64,000 nucleotides of DNA from CAYJAZ01 sp964368455 (GCA_964368455.1 CAYJAZ010000002.1:62001-126000), one strand, 5' to 3'. Positions 1-9,052 are shown, numbered from the stretch's first letter. The notes: generated from the sequence alone by a model not told the origin. Numbers and translations: made by a program.

Positions 1-2108
1 GAAAGAGCTGTGCCGTTTTCTGGTTGTTTTAAGCCTAATTTCATCAAGAGAGCTTGGAAACGTTCTCTATCTTCTGCTCTATCAATAGCATCTGGGCTTG
101 TGCCAAGAATTGGAACACCCGCTCTTTGAAGTGGAACAGCTAAGTTTAATGGTGTTTGTCCACCAAATTGAACGATAACACCCTTTGGTTGTTCTCTTTC
201 AATGATGTGCATAACATCTTCAAAAGTGAGCGGTTCAAAATAAAGTTTGTCAGAAGTGTCGTAGTCAGTAGAAACAGTTTCTGGATTTGAATTCACCATA
301 ATTGAAGTGACATTCATATCTTGCAAAGCAAAGGAAGCGTGACAACAGCAATAGTCAAATTCAATACCTTGACCAATTCTGTTAGGCCCACCGCCTAAGA
401 TAATAACTTTGTCTGTTTCGTCTGGCACGTAAGCTTCTGGAGTTGAATTTTCGTAAGTTGAATAATAATATGGAGTATAAGCTTCAAATTCAGCTGCACA
501 TGTATCAACAAGATAGTAAGACGGAATAAGGCCGATTTTTTTGCGAAGATCGCGTATGTCTTGTTCTGGTCTTTTCCACATATCTGCTAATTGCTTATCT
601 GAGAAGCCTAAATGTTTTGCTTTTTTGAGTGTTGCAACCATTTCTGGATTATCAACAGTCATGCTATTTGCAAGTGCAAAGTCGCAAATTTCATTTTCAG
701 CATCTACAAGTTCTTTCATTTGACGTAAGAACCATGGATCTATTGCACTGTATTCATATATTTCTTCTAATGTCATGCCAGCAAGCATAGCTTGGCGAAC
801 AGCAAATAGACGACGTGAAAATGGTTTTTTTAGAAGAGGAATAAGTTCTTCTTTTGAAAGAGTTTTTGCTCTGAAATTATTTCCAAAGCCAAAAGCACCA
901 ATTTCAAGCGAACGTAAACCTTTTTGTAAAGCTTCTTTGAAAGTTCTACCTATGCTCATCGCTTCGCCAACACTTTTCATAGCTGTTGTGAGTTCGTCAA
1001 CTGCACCAGGAAATTTTTCAAAGGTAAAGCGAGGAAGTTTCACTACGCAATAGTCAATGGTTGGTTCAAAAGAAGCAGAAGTTTCTCTTGTGATATCGTT
1101 GCGAAGTTCGTCTAAGGTATAGCCAATAGCGAGCTTTGCAGCAATTTTTGCGATTGGAAAGCCTGTTGCTTTTGAAGCAAGAGCAGAAGAACGAGAAACA
1201 CGCGGGTTCATTTCAATAATAATCATATCGCCATTTTCAGGATTGATACCAAATTGAACGTTAGATCCGCCAGTTTCAACACCAATTTCACGCATGATAG
1301 CTAAAGAAGCATCACGCATCATTTGGTATTCACGATCTGTTAAAGTTTGTGCAGGAGCTACAGTGACGGAGTCACCAGTATGAACACCCATAGCGTCGAC
1401 ATTTTCAATGGAACACACGATAACGCAATTGTCTGCTGTGTCACGCATAACTTCCATTTCAAATTCTTTCCAGCCTAAAACTGATTGTTCAACTAAAACT
1501 TCATTTGTCATAGAAGCGGCTAAGCCGTCAGCAACAATTTGTTCTAAATCTTCTTGGTTGTAAGCAATACCACCACCAGCTCCGCCAAGCGTAAAAGCAG
1601 GACGAACAATAAGTGGAAATGCTGTTGTTTTTATAATTTCACGGACATCGTCCATTGTTCTTGCAATATGTGAAGCAGGAACTTTAAGGCCGATTTTGTC
1701 CATAGCTTGTCTGAAAAGTTCACGGGATTCCGCTTTTTCAATGACTTCGGCTTTTGCGCCGATTAATTCAACATTAAGCTCTTCTAATATGCCTGATTTT
1801 GCTAGTGCAAGGGCTGTGTTTAAGCCTGTTTGGCCGCCAAGTGTAGGCAAAAGGGCACAAGGGCGTTCTTTGCGTAATATAGCAGCAACTGTGTTTGGCT
1901 CTATAGGTTCGATATAAGTTCTGTCCGCTAATTGCGGGTCTGTCATGATAGTTGCTGGATTTGAATTCACCAAAACAACTTCATAGCCTTCTTCTTTAAG
2001 TGCTTTAATACCTTGTGTGCCTGAGTAGTCAAACTCACAAGCTTGGCCGATAACTATTGGGCCAGAACCGATTACCATTATTTTTTTCAGATCACTACGC
2101 TTTGGCAT
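1..2108 (-). CDS. carB: Carbamoyl-phosphate synthase large subunit, C-terminal part cut by window edge
   Basis: Makes carbamoyl phosphate from bicarbonate, ammonia and two ATP for pyrimidine and arginine synthesis, together with the glutaminase subunit CarA, which is not in the window. The minus-strand reading frame is open from the ATG at 2108 to base 1, giving about 702 of the roughly 1070 residues usual for CarB. The start MPKRSDLKKIMVIGSGPIVI is typical, preceded by a GGGGAG ribosome-binding site. Visible motifs are the first ATP-grasp domain (PLIVRPAFTLGGAGGG, IIEMNPRVSRSSALASKATG), the oligomerisation region, and the opening of the second half (VIILGGGPNRIGQGIEFDY). It lies 131 bp downstream of hemA on the same strand, so co-transcription is possible but not shown. 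Identification is secure; only the 3' third is missing. Confidence 0.97.
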   Translation of the reverse strand, partial: MPKRSDLKKIMVIGSGPIVIGQACEFDYSGTQGIKALKEEGYEVVLVNSNPATIMTDPQLADRTYIEPIEPNTVAAILRKERPCALLPTLGGQTGLNTALALAKSGILEELNVELIGAKAEVIEKAESRELFRQAMDKIGLKVPASHIARTMDDVREIIKTTAFPLIVRPAFTLGGAGGGIAYNQEDLEQIVADGLAASMTNEVLVEQSVLGWKEFEMEVMRDTADNCVIVCSIENVDAMGVHTGDSVTVAPAQTLTDREYQMMRDASLAIMREIGVETGGSNVQFGINPENGDMIIIEMNPRVSRSSALASKATGFPIAKIAAKLAIGYTLDELRNDITRETSASFEPTIDYCVVKLPRFTFEKFPGAVDELTTAMKSVGEAMSIGRTFKEALQKGLRSLEIGAFGFGNNFRAKTLSKEELIPLLKKPFSRRLFAVRQAMLAGMTLEEIYEYSAIDPWFLRQMKELVDAENEICDFALANSMTVDNPEMVATLKKAKHLGFSDKQLADMWKRPEQDIRDLRKKIGLIPSYYLVDTCAAEFEAYTPYYYSTYENSTPEAYVPDETDKVIILGGGPNRIGQGIEFDYCCCHASFALQDMNVTSIMVNSNPETVSTDYDTSDKLYFEPLTFEDVMHIIEREQPKGVIVQFGGQTPLNLAVPLQRAGVPILGTSPDAIDRAEDRERFQALLMKLGLKQPENGTAL

Positions 2109-2239
2109 TTTCTCCCCTCATGCGTTAAAAATCGTTCAGTGCAAAAACTTATTTTTTTTACTACAAAAGCTTATAAATCGCAAGTTTTTTTTTGGGCAAA
2201 ATTAAGGCAAGAATTTCTTTATTTTATTGCAAATAGCGA

Positions 2240-3505
2240 CTAATCCAGAGAAAATATTTTTCTTATATGTGTCATTGCTGTGGTTAAAGAATGGTGTTTT
2301 TTTAAATAGGTGAGTGGATCGTGGTTGAGTTTTCTTGCCATATTTTTTAACATTCTTTCTAGATTTGCTTTGTCTTCTTCTGATAAGTTGTTGAGTTTTT
2401 TAGAAGTTTTTTCAAATTCTTGCAAAAGTATATTTTCTGTTCTTTCGTTTAAAGCAATAATTGTTGGTTGAATTTCTAAAGAGTCTAGCCAATGATTAAA
2501 TTCAGCAGTTTCTTCATAAACTATATCCCAAGCTTTTTGGGCTTCTAGTTTTCTTTGTGCCATATTTTCTTCAACAACTTCTTTTAAATCGTCGATATCA
2601 TAGAGATAGACATTGTCTAAGGTATTGACATCAGGGTCGATATCTCTAGGCATGGCTATATCAATAAAGAACATGGCCTTATGTCTACGCATCTTCATAA
2701 TAGGTTTTATATCTTCAGCATTCAATATAGTATGCGAAGCACCTGTAGAGGAAATAATGATATCTACTTTTTCAAGATACTCTTTAATGTCATCAAAAGC
2801 AATAGGAATGCCATCAAATTTATCTGCTAATTCTTTGGCATTTTCAAAAGTTCTATTTGCTACATAGATATGTTTTAGTCCTACTTGTTGAAGATGCAGG
2901 GCAGCGAGCTCTGCCATCTCGCCAGCTCCGATAATAAGAGCAGAATGTTCTTGCATATTATCAAAAATTCTTTTTGCAAGTTCAACGGCGGCATAGGAAA
3001 TAGAAACAGCAGAAGAAGCAAGTGCCGTTTCAGTACGCACTCTTTTTGCAACGGAAAAAGCTCTGTGTAATAAACGAGTTGTGATACTGCCGACATTTTT
3101 TGCATCTACGCATTGTTTATAGGATTTTTTTAATTGTCCTAATATTTGTGGTTCGCCAAGCACAAGAGAATCTAAAGAAGAAGCAACAGCAAAAAGATGT
3201 TCTACTGCTTTTTCATTGGTATGCACAAAGACATGTGAGAGAAGTTCTTCATGGTCTTGGCCTTTAATTTGTGCCCATCTTTGAATGAGTCTGTCTTTGT
3301 CGTCAAGGCTTGGAGTTAAGGCAAGAAGTTCAACTCTATTGCAAGTTGAAATGATGAAAAGTTCTGTACAAATATCGGAAAAATGCTCTTCACGAATGCA
3401 AAGAGTAGGCACGCAAAAAGGAGCAAGAGAATAGCGTTCTCTTATCTCTACATGTGCTGTATTGTGGTTCATTCCAATAAGGATTAAATGTTTTCTTAAT
3501 GACAT
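2240..3505 (-). CDS. hemA: Glutamyl-tRNA reductase
   Basis: Catalyses the NADPH-dependent reduction of glutamyl-tRNA(Glu) to glutamate-1-semialdehyde, the first committed step of C5-pathway tetrapyrrole synthesis. The 421-residue length is usual. The catalytic cysteine is Cys55 in STCNRVE; GEPQILGQLK and a Rossmann motif (LIIGAGEMAELAALHL) follow, and the C-terminal helical dimerisation domain is present. The start lies 9 bp after the end of the HemX-like gene, consistent with one transcript carrying both. In sulfate reducers heme is made from siroheme, and the next genes upstream encode a siroheme-synthase domain, which fits. Confidence 0.97.
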   Translation of the reverse strand: MSLRKHLILIGMNHNTAHVEIRERYSLAPFCVPTLCIREEHFSDICTELFIISTCNRVELLALTPSLDDKDRLIQRWAQIKGQDHEELLSHVFVHTNEKAVEHLFAVASSLDSLVLGEPQILGQLKKSYKQCVDAKNVGSITTRLLHRAFSVAKRVRTETALASSAVSISYAAVELAKRIFDNMQEHSALIIGAGEMAELAALHLQQVGLKHIYVANRTFENAKELADKFDGIPIAFDDIKEYLEKVDIIISSTGASHTILNAEDIKPIMKMRRHKAMFFIDIAMPRDIDPDVNTLDNVYLYDIDDLKEVVEENMAQRKLEAQKAWDIVYEETAEFNHWLDSLEIQPTIIALNERTENILLQEFEKTSKKLNNLSEEDKANLERMLKNMARKLNHDPLTYLKKHHSLTTAMTHIRKIFSLD

Positions 3506-3514
3506 ATACTTACT

Positions 3515-4330
3515 TTAAAATTTATGATGAGTTTCAAAAAAGATATTTATGCCAAAAAGAGAGAAAAGGCTAAGCAAAAATATCAATAATAAGAGTAGGG
3601 CTGGTTTTTTTCCTCTATAACCTAGCACTAGACGTGCGTGGAATAAAAAGGCGAGTAAAAGCCATATAATAATTGAAATAATTTCTTTAATATCAGCTGA
3701 AAAGAAAGATCCCCAAGCAGAAGAAGCCCAAATAAAACCAAAGACAAGTCCTATTGTATAGAAAGGAAAGATCAAAAGAGTAGAGAAATAGTTCACTCTA
3801 TCAAGAGCTTCAAGCGAAGGGCAATGTTTTAAGAATAGAAGTTTTTGCTTCTTCATCTTCATAGATTTTTCTTGTAATAAAAATAAAAGTGCTGCGACAG
3901 CGGCTATTGTCAATAGAGTCAAAGAAAGGAAGAAAGAAAAAACATGTATAAAGAGTAAGGAAGATTGAAGCGGAGCCATCATCAAAATTTCTGTCTTTCT
4001 TGAAAGCATGGCTGTATGCACAAGTAAAAAAAGCAGAGGAGAGGTGAGTAAAAAAACAAGCGAGTTCTTTAGTTTATACCAAGAAATTAAAGCAACAGCA
4101 CTCACAGCCCATGCAAAAGTAAATAAATACACTTCTCTTGTAATAAGCAAGTCTTGTGAGAAAAAAGACGGCACAAAGCGAATTGTTATTAAGGTTAAAA
4201 CTGCAAAGGCAATTATACATGAAACTTTAGAAGAAATAACAAAAAGATTCTTTCTGCCTAAAAGCCAAAGTAAAAGCGATACGCAGGTTATGGCATAGCA
4301 AAGAAGAGCAATGATAAGTAGTATAAGCAT
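3515..4330 (-). CDS. HemX/CcsA-family integral membrane protein
   Basis: A 271-residue polytopic membrane protein with about eight hydrophobic segments, of the cytochrome c assembly (CcsA/HemX) superfamily. The C-terminal stretch WASSAWGSFFSADIKE corresponds to the heme-binding tryptophan-rich WWD motif of true CcsA proteins (WGxYWxWDPKE), but the aromatic and proline residues are mostly lost. That argues for the HemX-like branch often found next to hemA, thought to influence glutamyl-tRNA reductase level or heme traffic, rather than a working heme lyase. It sits between the siroheme-synthase domain and hemA. The family is clear; the exact role is uncertain. Confidence 0.85.
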   Translation of the reverse strand: MLILLIIALLCYAITCVSLLLWLLGRKNLFVISSKVSCIIAFAVLTLITIRFVPSFFSQDLLITREVYLFTFAWAVSAVALISWYKLKNSLVFLLTSPLLFLLVHTAMLSRKTEILMMAPLQSSLLFIHVFSFFLSLTLLTIAAVAALLFLLQEKSMKMKKQKLLFLKHCPSLEALDRVNYFSTLLIFPFYTIGLVFGFIWASSAWGSFFSADIKEIISIIIWLLLAFLFHARLVLGYRGKKPALLLLLIFLLSLFSLFGINIFFETHHKF

Positions 4331-4346
4331 AACTATCCTTTTGACT

Positions 4347-5033
4347 TTAGAGAGTTTGTAGAATGATGGCTAAAACTTGAGCATTAAATGATTTTTTCAA
4401 TTCTTGTTCGAGTTTATTCTTTGTTTTTTCGTTTTTATCTGTGAAATAAGCTTGGAAATTTTCTTTATGAGGCGAATGTACTAAGCTTCTGAATATTTCT
4501 GTATTTTCCTTTGTGTCTAGTCCTAAATCTAGAATTAAAGGCCTTAATCTGCCTAGAAAAACACATAATTCTTCGTGGCATTCATTGTCAATAAATCTTT
4601 CTAAATCTGCTTTTAATGCTCTTGTTAGGGCTGGGCTTGAAGCATTTGTTGAAAGAGTTATGAGTATGTCTCCTTTTTGTATTAAGGCCGGCAAGGCAAA
4701 GGAGGCTTCTTGTGGTTTTGTTGCCACATTACACAGAATTTTTCTTTTTTGGCATTCATTGGTATAGAATGAATTTATTTGCTTGTTATTTGTTGCTATA
4801 AAGACAAGATTAAAATTGCCAAGTTCCTTTACGTCAAATTCAGCACAATAATAATGTATTGAATTTTCATCCTTATACTTGAAATCTTCAAAAGCTAAAG
4901 CATTGTCATAGACAGTTATATTGCCTACATCTTGCTTCAGTAGGCTTTCTATCTTTCTTAAACCTACTTCCCCTGCCCCTATAACAAGGGCATTGATTTG
5001 CTTTGAATCTATAAGTACAGGATAATAAGACAT
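4347..5033 (-). CDS. Precorrin-2 dehydrogenase / sirohydrochlorin ferrochelatase (CysG N-terminal type)
   Basis: Oxidises precorrin-2 to sirohydrochlorin with NAD and may insert iron to give siroheme, the cofactor of dissimilatory sulfite reductase and, in this group, a heme precursor. The 228-residue protein starts YYPVLIDSKQINALVIGAGE, the classic CysG-B/Met8 opening with a nucleotide-binding glycine motif (VIGAGEVGLRKIESLL), followed by the family's central region with NASSPALTRALKADLE. No methyltransferase domain follows, so uroporphyrinogen methylation must be encoded elsewhere. It abuts the PHP phosphatase gene directly (stop at 5034) and precedes the HemX-like gene by 16 bp. Confidence 0.93.
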   Translation of the reverse strand: MSYYPVLIDSKQINALVIGAGEVGLRKIESLLKQDVGNITVYDNALAFEDFKYKDENSIHYYCAEFDVKELGNFNLVFIATNNKQINSFYTNECQKRKILCNVATKPQEASFALPALIQKGDILITLSTNASSPALTRALKADLERFIDNECHEELCVFLGRLRPLILDLGLDTKENTEIFRSLVHSPHKENFQAYFTDKNEKTKNKLEQELKKSFNAQVLAIILQTL

Positions 5034-5855
5034 CTATATATCAACTTTTACCATAGTATTTTTTTCAAAATACACATAGGAAGTATAGCCAAATTTCTTA
5101 ATATAAAATTCTAATTCATCAAAATATGCACAGATAGTATTTACGCAATGCCCATCAGAAGCCAAAGTTATTGGCAATTCAAGCTCTGAGGCTATTTGCA
5201 TTATTTCTGTGCAAGGGTAGATTTCCTTACAAGGCTTTCTTAACCCTGCTGTTGAAACCTCCATAGCTATATTATGTTCTTTTGCTAATTCAAGGGTTTG
5301 TCGGATTAATTGTAGATTCTTTTCTTCACTACGCCATTTTTTGAAATCGTCTATAGCAAAGATTTTAATTAAATCTGGATGTGCAATAGTGTTAAAAAAT
5401 CTAGTCTTTATCATTTCTTGCATAGTTTTGTAATAGGCTTCAAAGAAAGTTGCTTTTTGTGTGTAGGAAAGTATTTCCCAATCTTTTGCTTCTGCGTCAA
5501 AACCCCAAGTTCCAAGAAAGTGAATACCACCAATAATATAGTCAAAATCATAGGATTTAACTACATTCTCAACAAATTCTCTTTGACTTTCTATCCAGTC
5601 GATTTCCATACCAAAAAGAACTTTTACATCATTTTGATTTGCTTGAAGCTCTTTTATTTCAGAAACATAAGTAGGAAGATTTTTTTTAAGCTTTTCGCGG
5701 TATTCGCTTGGATAGTCATAACCATAGGGTCTAGGCGAATGTTCTGAAAAACCATGCACTTTTAATCCAAGCTGCTTGCCTTTTTCAAACATTTCTTTGA
5801 CAGTGCTTTGTCCGTGTGCATAGAGTGTATGTGTGTGTATATCGGTTGTTAACAT
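5034..5855 (-). CDS. PHP-family phosphatase, histidinol-phosphatase (HisK) type
   Basis: The 273-residue polymerase-and-histidinol-phosphatase fold shows the metal-binding motif DIHTHT (His7, His9), then GFSEHSPRP, a central GMEIDW, IIGGIHFLG, IAHPDL and a late ASDGH, the usual set of metal ligands of PHP phosphoesterases. HisK hydrolyses histidinol phosphate, but none of the neighbours are histidine genes: it lies between a DtxR-type regulator (3 bp gap) and the siroheme-synthase gene (no gap). It could therefore act on another phosphate ester. Family certain, substrate inferred only from similarity. Confidence 0.8.
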   Translation of the reverse strand: MLTTDIHTHTLYAHGQSTVKEMFEKGKQLGLKVHGFSEHSPRPYGYDYPSEYREKLKKNLPTYVSEIKELQANQNDVKVLFGMEIDWIESQREFVENVVKSYDFDYIIGGIHFLGTWGFDAEAKDWEILSYTQKATFFEAYYKTMQEMIKTRFFNTIAHPDLIKIFAIDDFKKWRSEEKNLQLIRQTLELAKEHNIAMEVSTAGLRKPCKEIYPCTEIMQIASELELPITLASDGHCVNTICAYFDELEFYIKKFGYTSYVYFEKNTMVKVDI

Positions 5856-5858
5856 TAA

Positions 5859-6224
5859 TTAAGCCTTATTTTTTTCAATAAATTCTTTAAGTTTTTCAAA
5901 GCTTTCTTGGCTGATAATATGCTCAATCTTACAAGCATCTTCTTGTGCTGTTTCTAGTGAAACACCAAGCAGGGTAAGCGATTGCACTAAGACAGTATGC
6001 CTTTCATAAATATAATTTGCTTCTTTTCGGCCAAGTTCTGTGAGGCATATATAACCATTATCTGTGATTTCAATATAGCCAGAAGCTTTTAATTTCTTCA
6101 TAGCAATACTAATACTTGGTTTTGAAAAACCAGTTTCTTTAACAATGTCTATAGCTCGCACATTTTCCATCTTTTGCTCAAGAAGAAAAATTGTTTCTAA
6201 ATAATTTTCAGATGATTCTTTCAT
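5859..6224 (-). CDS. DtxR/MntR-family metal-dependent transcription regulator (short form)
   Basis: A 121-residue winged-helix repressor of the DtxR/MntR family, lacking the SH3-like domain. The upstream in-frame ATG at 6275 would add 17 residues with no family match; I prefer 6224, which has a GGGGT ribosome-binding site. Helix-turn-helix residues IDIVKETGFSKPSISIAMKK are followed by the metal-site helix EDACKIEHIIS. Hand alignment gives the DtxR-like Cys, Glu and His of that helix, but Asn7 where MntR has Asp8 and DtxR has Met10, so the metal (iron or manganese) cannot be assigned. It heads the operon for tetrapyrrole genes, suggesting metal-responsive control of heme and siroheme synthesis. 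Confidence 0.88.
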   Translation of the reverse strand: MKESSENYLETIFLLEQKMENVRAIDIVKETGFSKPSISIAMKKLKASGYIEITDNGYICLTELGRKEANYIYERHTVLVQSLTLLGVSLETAQEDACKIEHIISQESFEKLKEFIEKNKA

Positions 6225-6473
6225 GTTTACCCCGCATAGAAATTTTAACAAAAAGAAATGAAGTATGCAAGACAAAAATATCTCGTTAAAAAGGATGCCC
6301 TTTTGATAAATTTTATAGATATTCTTCTATTATTTAAAGAAAAAATTAATGTATATAATAAAGTTTGTTAGCTAAAGAAATTGATAAAAAAATAAGGTAA
6401 ATCAAAATTACTGATAGAGTATAGATATAATTTTTGCGTTAAAAACAGCAAAAAGCTATTGCTTCTTTAGTCA

Positions 6474-6486
6474 TTGTATAGTACAA
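6474..6486. promoter_or_regulatory. Small inverted repeat in the divergent promoter region
   Basis: TTGTA-TAG-TACAA is a perfect 5-bp dyad 53 bp before the isomerase start, in the 314-bp AT-rich stretch between the divergently transcribed DtxR-type regulator and the carbohydrate locus. It has operator-like geometry, but no regulator can be assigned. Apart from the AGGAG site before 6539 I see nothing else certain in this stretch. Confidence 0.25.
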
Positions 6487-6538
6487 AATTTGGAAACTGT
6501 ATACTCTTTCGTGTGGAAAGATTTTGTAGGAGAATATA

Positions 6539-7873
6539 ATGTCTAATATTAGAATAGCTTTTGTGCCAGTATGTCGCACAAACTACCATATGGAAACAGC
6601 AGAAAAATATTTTGCTGATTCTGTAAAGTTCATGAAAGAACTTTCACCATCAATAATATGCCCTAAAAATTTACTTTCAGAGCCAAGCCATGTTGCTGAA
6701 TTTTTGAAAGAAGAGCAAAAAAATGGTAATTTTGACTTAGTTATTTTTCAAAATAATACTTTTGCTGACAATAAATTTGCTTTAGAAGTTGTACAAAACA
6801 CTCATGCACCAATTGTTTTATGGTGTGTAAGAGAGCCAAAAGCAGACGGTGGCCGTTTGAAATTAAACTCAATGACAGGTGTTTATTCAGCTGCAAATGC
6901 TTTTTGTGCTAATGATCGTTCATTTGAACTTCTTTATGGAGCTCCATTTGAAGACACTTTAAAAGATGACTTACTTGTGCACATTAAAGCAGCAAGCCTT
7001 GTTTCAGCTCTTAAAAACCTCACACTTGGTATGATTGGTGTTATCCCTCCAGGCTTTACTATTGCTGATGTGGACATTGTTTCACTTAAGCGTGATATTG
7101 GTGTTTCAATTGTTGCATCTGAATTGCATCAATTAATTAACGAAGCACGTAAGGTTTCAGACGAAGACGCAAAACAAAGCCTTGAAAAACTCAAAAGCCA
7201 TCTTGTTGCCTTTAATATGGACGACGAAGAAGCTTTAAAATTTGCTAAATTTAATGCTGCCTTTGAACAATATGCAGCTAGAGAAAAAGTTGGTGCTATT
7301 GCAGCTCGTTGTTGGCCAGATGTTTTTGTTGAACTTGGTATTGCTCCATGTTTAGCATATTCAGTCATGGCTGAAAAATTACCTGTTGCATGTGAAGTAG
7401 ACGCACATGGTGCTATCACAATGTTTATGCTTTCACACCTTGCTGGAACTCCAGCTTATTTTGGTGATCCAGTTGCTTTAGACGAAGACAATGGCACATT
7501 AGCTTTCTGGCATTGTGGACACGGTGCTCCAAGCCTTGCAGACACACCAAATATGGGTGTTCATCCAAACCGTAGGCTTGCACCTGTAATGCAATACACA
7601 GCTAAAGCTGGCCGTGTGACTGTTGCTCGTCTTGGTGTTCATCCGCAACATAAAGACTATCGCTTGCTTGTTGCAAATGGCGATGCTCTTTCATTACCTC
7701 AATTGTACGAAGGCACTTCACTTGCTGTTCGCATGGATATTGGTTCTGATAATTTTGTGAAAGAAACATGTGAATCTGGTTGGGAATACCATTTTGCAGT
7801 TGTCTATGGCGATGTCAGTGCTGAATTAGTTCGTGCAGGTATTATGCTTGGTATAGAAGTTGTAGAAATGTAG
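6539..7873 (+). CDS. L-fucose isomerase-family aldose-ketose isomerase
   Basis: First gene of the carbohydrate locus. The 444-residue protein has the FucI/AraA-type fold: a variable N-terminal Rossmann-like part, CWPDVF (from Cys258), CEVDAHGAITMFML, FWHCGHGAPS and the C-terminal WEYHFAVVYGD. The metal ligands of FucI (Glu, Asp, His) map to Glu286, Asp310 (24 residues apart, as between E337 and D361 of E. coli FucI) and His418, so it should be a Mn-dependent isomerase of an aldose. It is much shorter than FucI (591 residues), placing it among uncharacterised FucI-like proteins. A clean AGGAG site precedes the ATG, and the kinase gene starts 8 bp after its stop. The sugar is unknown; the downstream PFK-type kinase suggests the product is a ketose. 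Confidence 0.85.
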   Translation: MSNIRIAFVPVCRTNYHMETAEKYFADSVKFMKELSPSIICPKNLLSEPSHVAEFLKEEQKNGNFDLVIFQNNTFADNKFALEVVQNTHAPIVLWCVREPKADGGRLKLNSMTGVYSAANAFCANDRSFELLYGAPFEDTLKDDLLVHIKAASLVSALKNLTLGMIGVIPPGFTIADVDIVSLKRDIGVSIVASELHQLINEARKVSDEDAKQSLEKLKSHLVAFNMDDEEALKFAKFNAAFEQYAAREKVGAIAARCWPDVFVELGIAPCLAYSVMAEKLPVACEVDAHGAITMFMLSHLAGTPAYFGDPVALDEDNGTLAFWHCGHGAPSLADTPNMGVHPNRRLAPVMQYTAKAGRVTVARLGVHPQHKDYRLLVANGDALSLPQLYEGTSLAVRMDIGSDNFVKETCESGWEYHFAVVYGDVSAELVRAGIMLGIEVVEM

Positions 7874-7881
7874 AGGTATAC

Positions 7882-9048
7882 ATGTCAGAAGCTAAAACAC
7901 TTGTCGTAGCTCAATCTGGTGGGCCAACTCCTGTTTTCAATGCCTCATTAGCTGGCATTATAGTAGAAGCTCAAACACAAGGTTTCACAAGAATTCTTGG
8001 ACTTATTCACGGTTTAGAGGGTGCTATCAATAATGAATATGTTGACTTGACACATCTCAATTCTAAAGAACTTGAAATATTGGAAAAAACACCTTCGGCT
8101 GCCCTTGGTGGCTCACGTTTTCCTTTTTGGAAAGACGAAGATTATCTTCCTGTTTTAGAGTTTTTTGCAAGAGAAAAAGTCGATGTCTTTTTATTCTTGG
8201 GTGGCAATGGTTCTATGGGAACATGTCATACAATGTTACGTCTACGCCAAATGTCTAAAGAATTGAAGCAAGATTTTATTATTAATGGTGTTCCAAAAAC
8301 TGTAGATAACGATCTTTACGGTATGGAATATGCTCCTGGCTATCTTTCAGCTTCAAGATATGTAGCACTTGCAACTAAGGCTCAATCTTACGACTTAAAG
8401 TCTATGAGAAGATTTGAGCAAGTTCGCGTGCTTGAAACAATGGGTAGGGCTGTTGGTTGGCTTGCTGCTGCTTCTATTTTAGCAAAGCAAGAAGAAAGTG
8501 ATGGGCCACATTTAGTCTATATTCCAGAGATTCAAGTTGATTTAGACGATTTTCTTCAAAGAGTGAAGAAATGCCACGAAAAATACGGCTATTGTGTAGT
8601 CGTTGTTGGAGAAGGCATGAAAGATATTCATGGTAATCCAATTGGTTATGAGCAATTTAAAAAATCTGACGACACAAGTAAAGCACATAGGCCTATCTTT
8701 ATAGATGCGGCAAAATTTATGGCAGACTTAGTGAAAGAAAAGCTCAACTTAACTTCTCGTTCACAAAATCTTGGCATGGTGCAAAGAGCTTTTGCTGAAA
8801 CTGCTTCAAGCTTGGATAGAGAATTGGCAGTTAAGGCTGGCAGGGCAGCTGTTGAAGCTTCTGTGAAAGGAATTTCAGGCCGCATGCTTTGGGCTGATGG
8901 TTCGCTTCCGTTAGAAGTTGTTGCTTCTGGTGAACAGCATCTACCTACTGCTTATTACGACACAGAAAATTGCTTGCCGTCGCAAGCTTTTATCGACTGG
9001 CTTTTACCTTTAGTTGGTGAAATTCCAGAATATAAATCATTATTTTAA
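7882..9048 (+). CDS. Phosphofructokinase-family (PfkA/PFP fold) sugar kinase
   Basis: A 388-residue PFK-fold kinase: QSGGPTPVFNAS at the N-terminus, GGNGS (107-111), PKTVDND (138-144; Asp142 is the catalytic base position), ETMGRAVGW (MGR at 187-189), GEGMKD (Glu244) and LGMVQR (Arg302). Lys139 in PKTVDND is typical of pyrophosphate-dependent enzymes, but Gly110 matches ATP enzymes, a mixed pattern also known in ATP-dependent trypanosomal PFK, so the phosphoryl donor is open. By hand alignment the metal-binding Asp103 of E. coli PfkA is Asn109, and the sugar-phosphate-binding Arg162 is Gln180, while Arg243 is kept as Arg302. This and its place between an isomerase and a glycosidase suggest a ketose other than fructose 6-phosphate. 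Confidence 0.88.
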   Translation: MSEAKTLVVAQSGGPTPVFNASLAGIIVEAQTQGFTRILGLIHGLEGAINNEYVDLTHLNSKELEILEKTPSAALGGSRFPFWKDEDYLPVLEFFAREKVDVFLFLGGNGSMGTCHTMLRLRQMSKELKQDFIINGVPKTVDNDLYGMEYAPGYLSASRYVALATKAQSYDLKSMRRFEQVRVLETMGRAVGWLAAASILAKQEESDGPHLVYIPEIQVDLDDFLQRVKKCHEKYGYCVVVVGEGMKDIHGNPIGYEQFKKSDDTSKAHRPIFIDAAKFMADLVKEKLNLTSRSQNLGMVQRAFAETASSLDRELAVKAGRAAVEASVKGISGRMLWADGSLPLEVVASGEQHLPTAYYDTENCLPSQAFIDWLLPLVGEIPEYKSLF

Positions 9049-9052
9049 CAAA

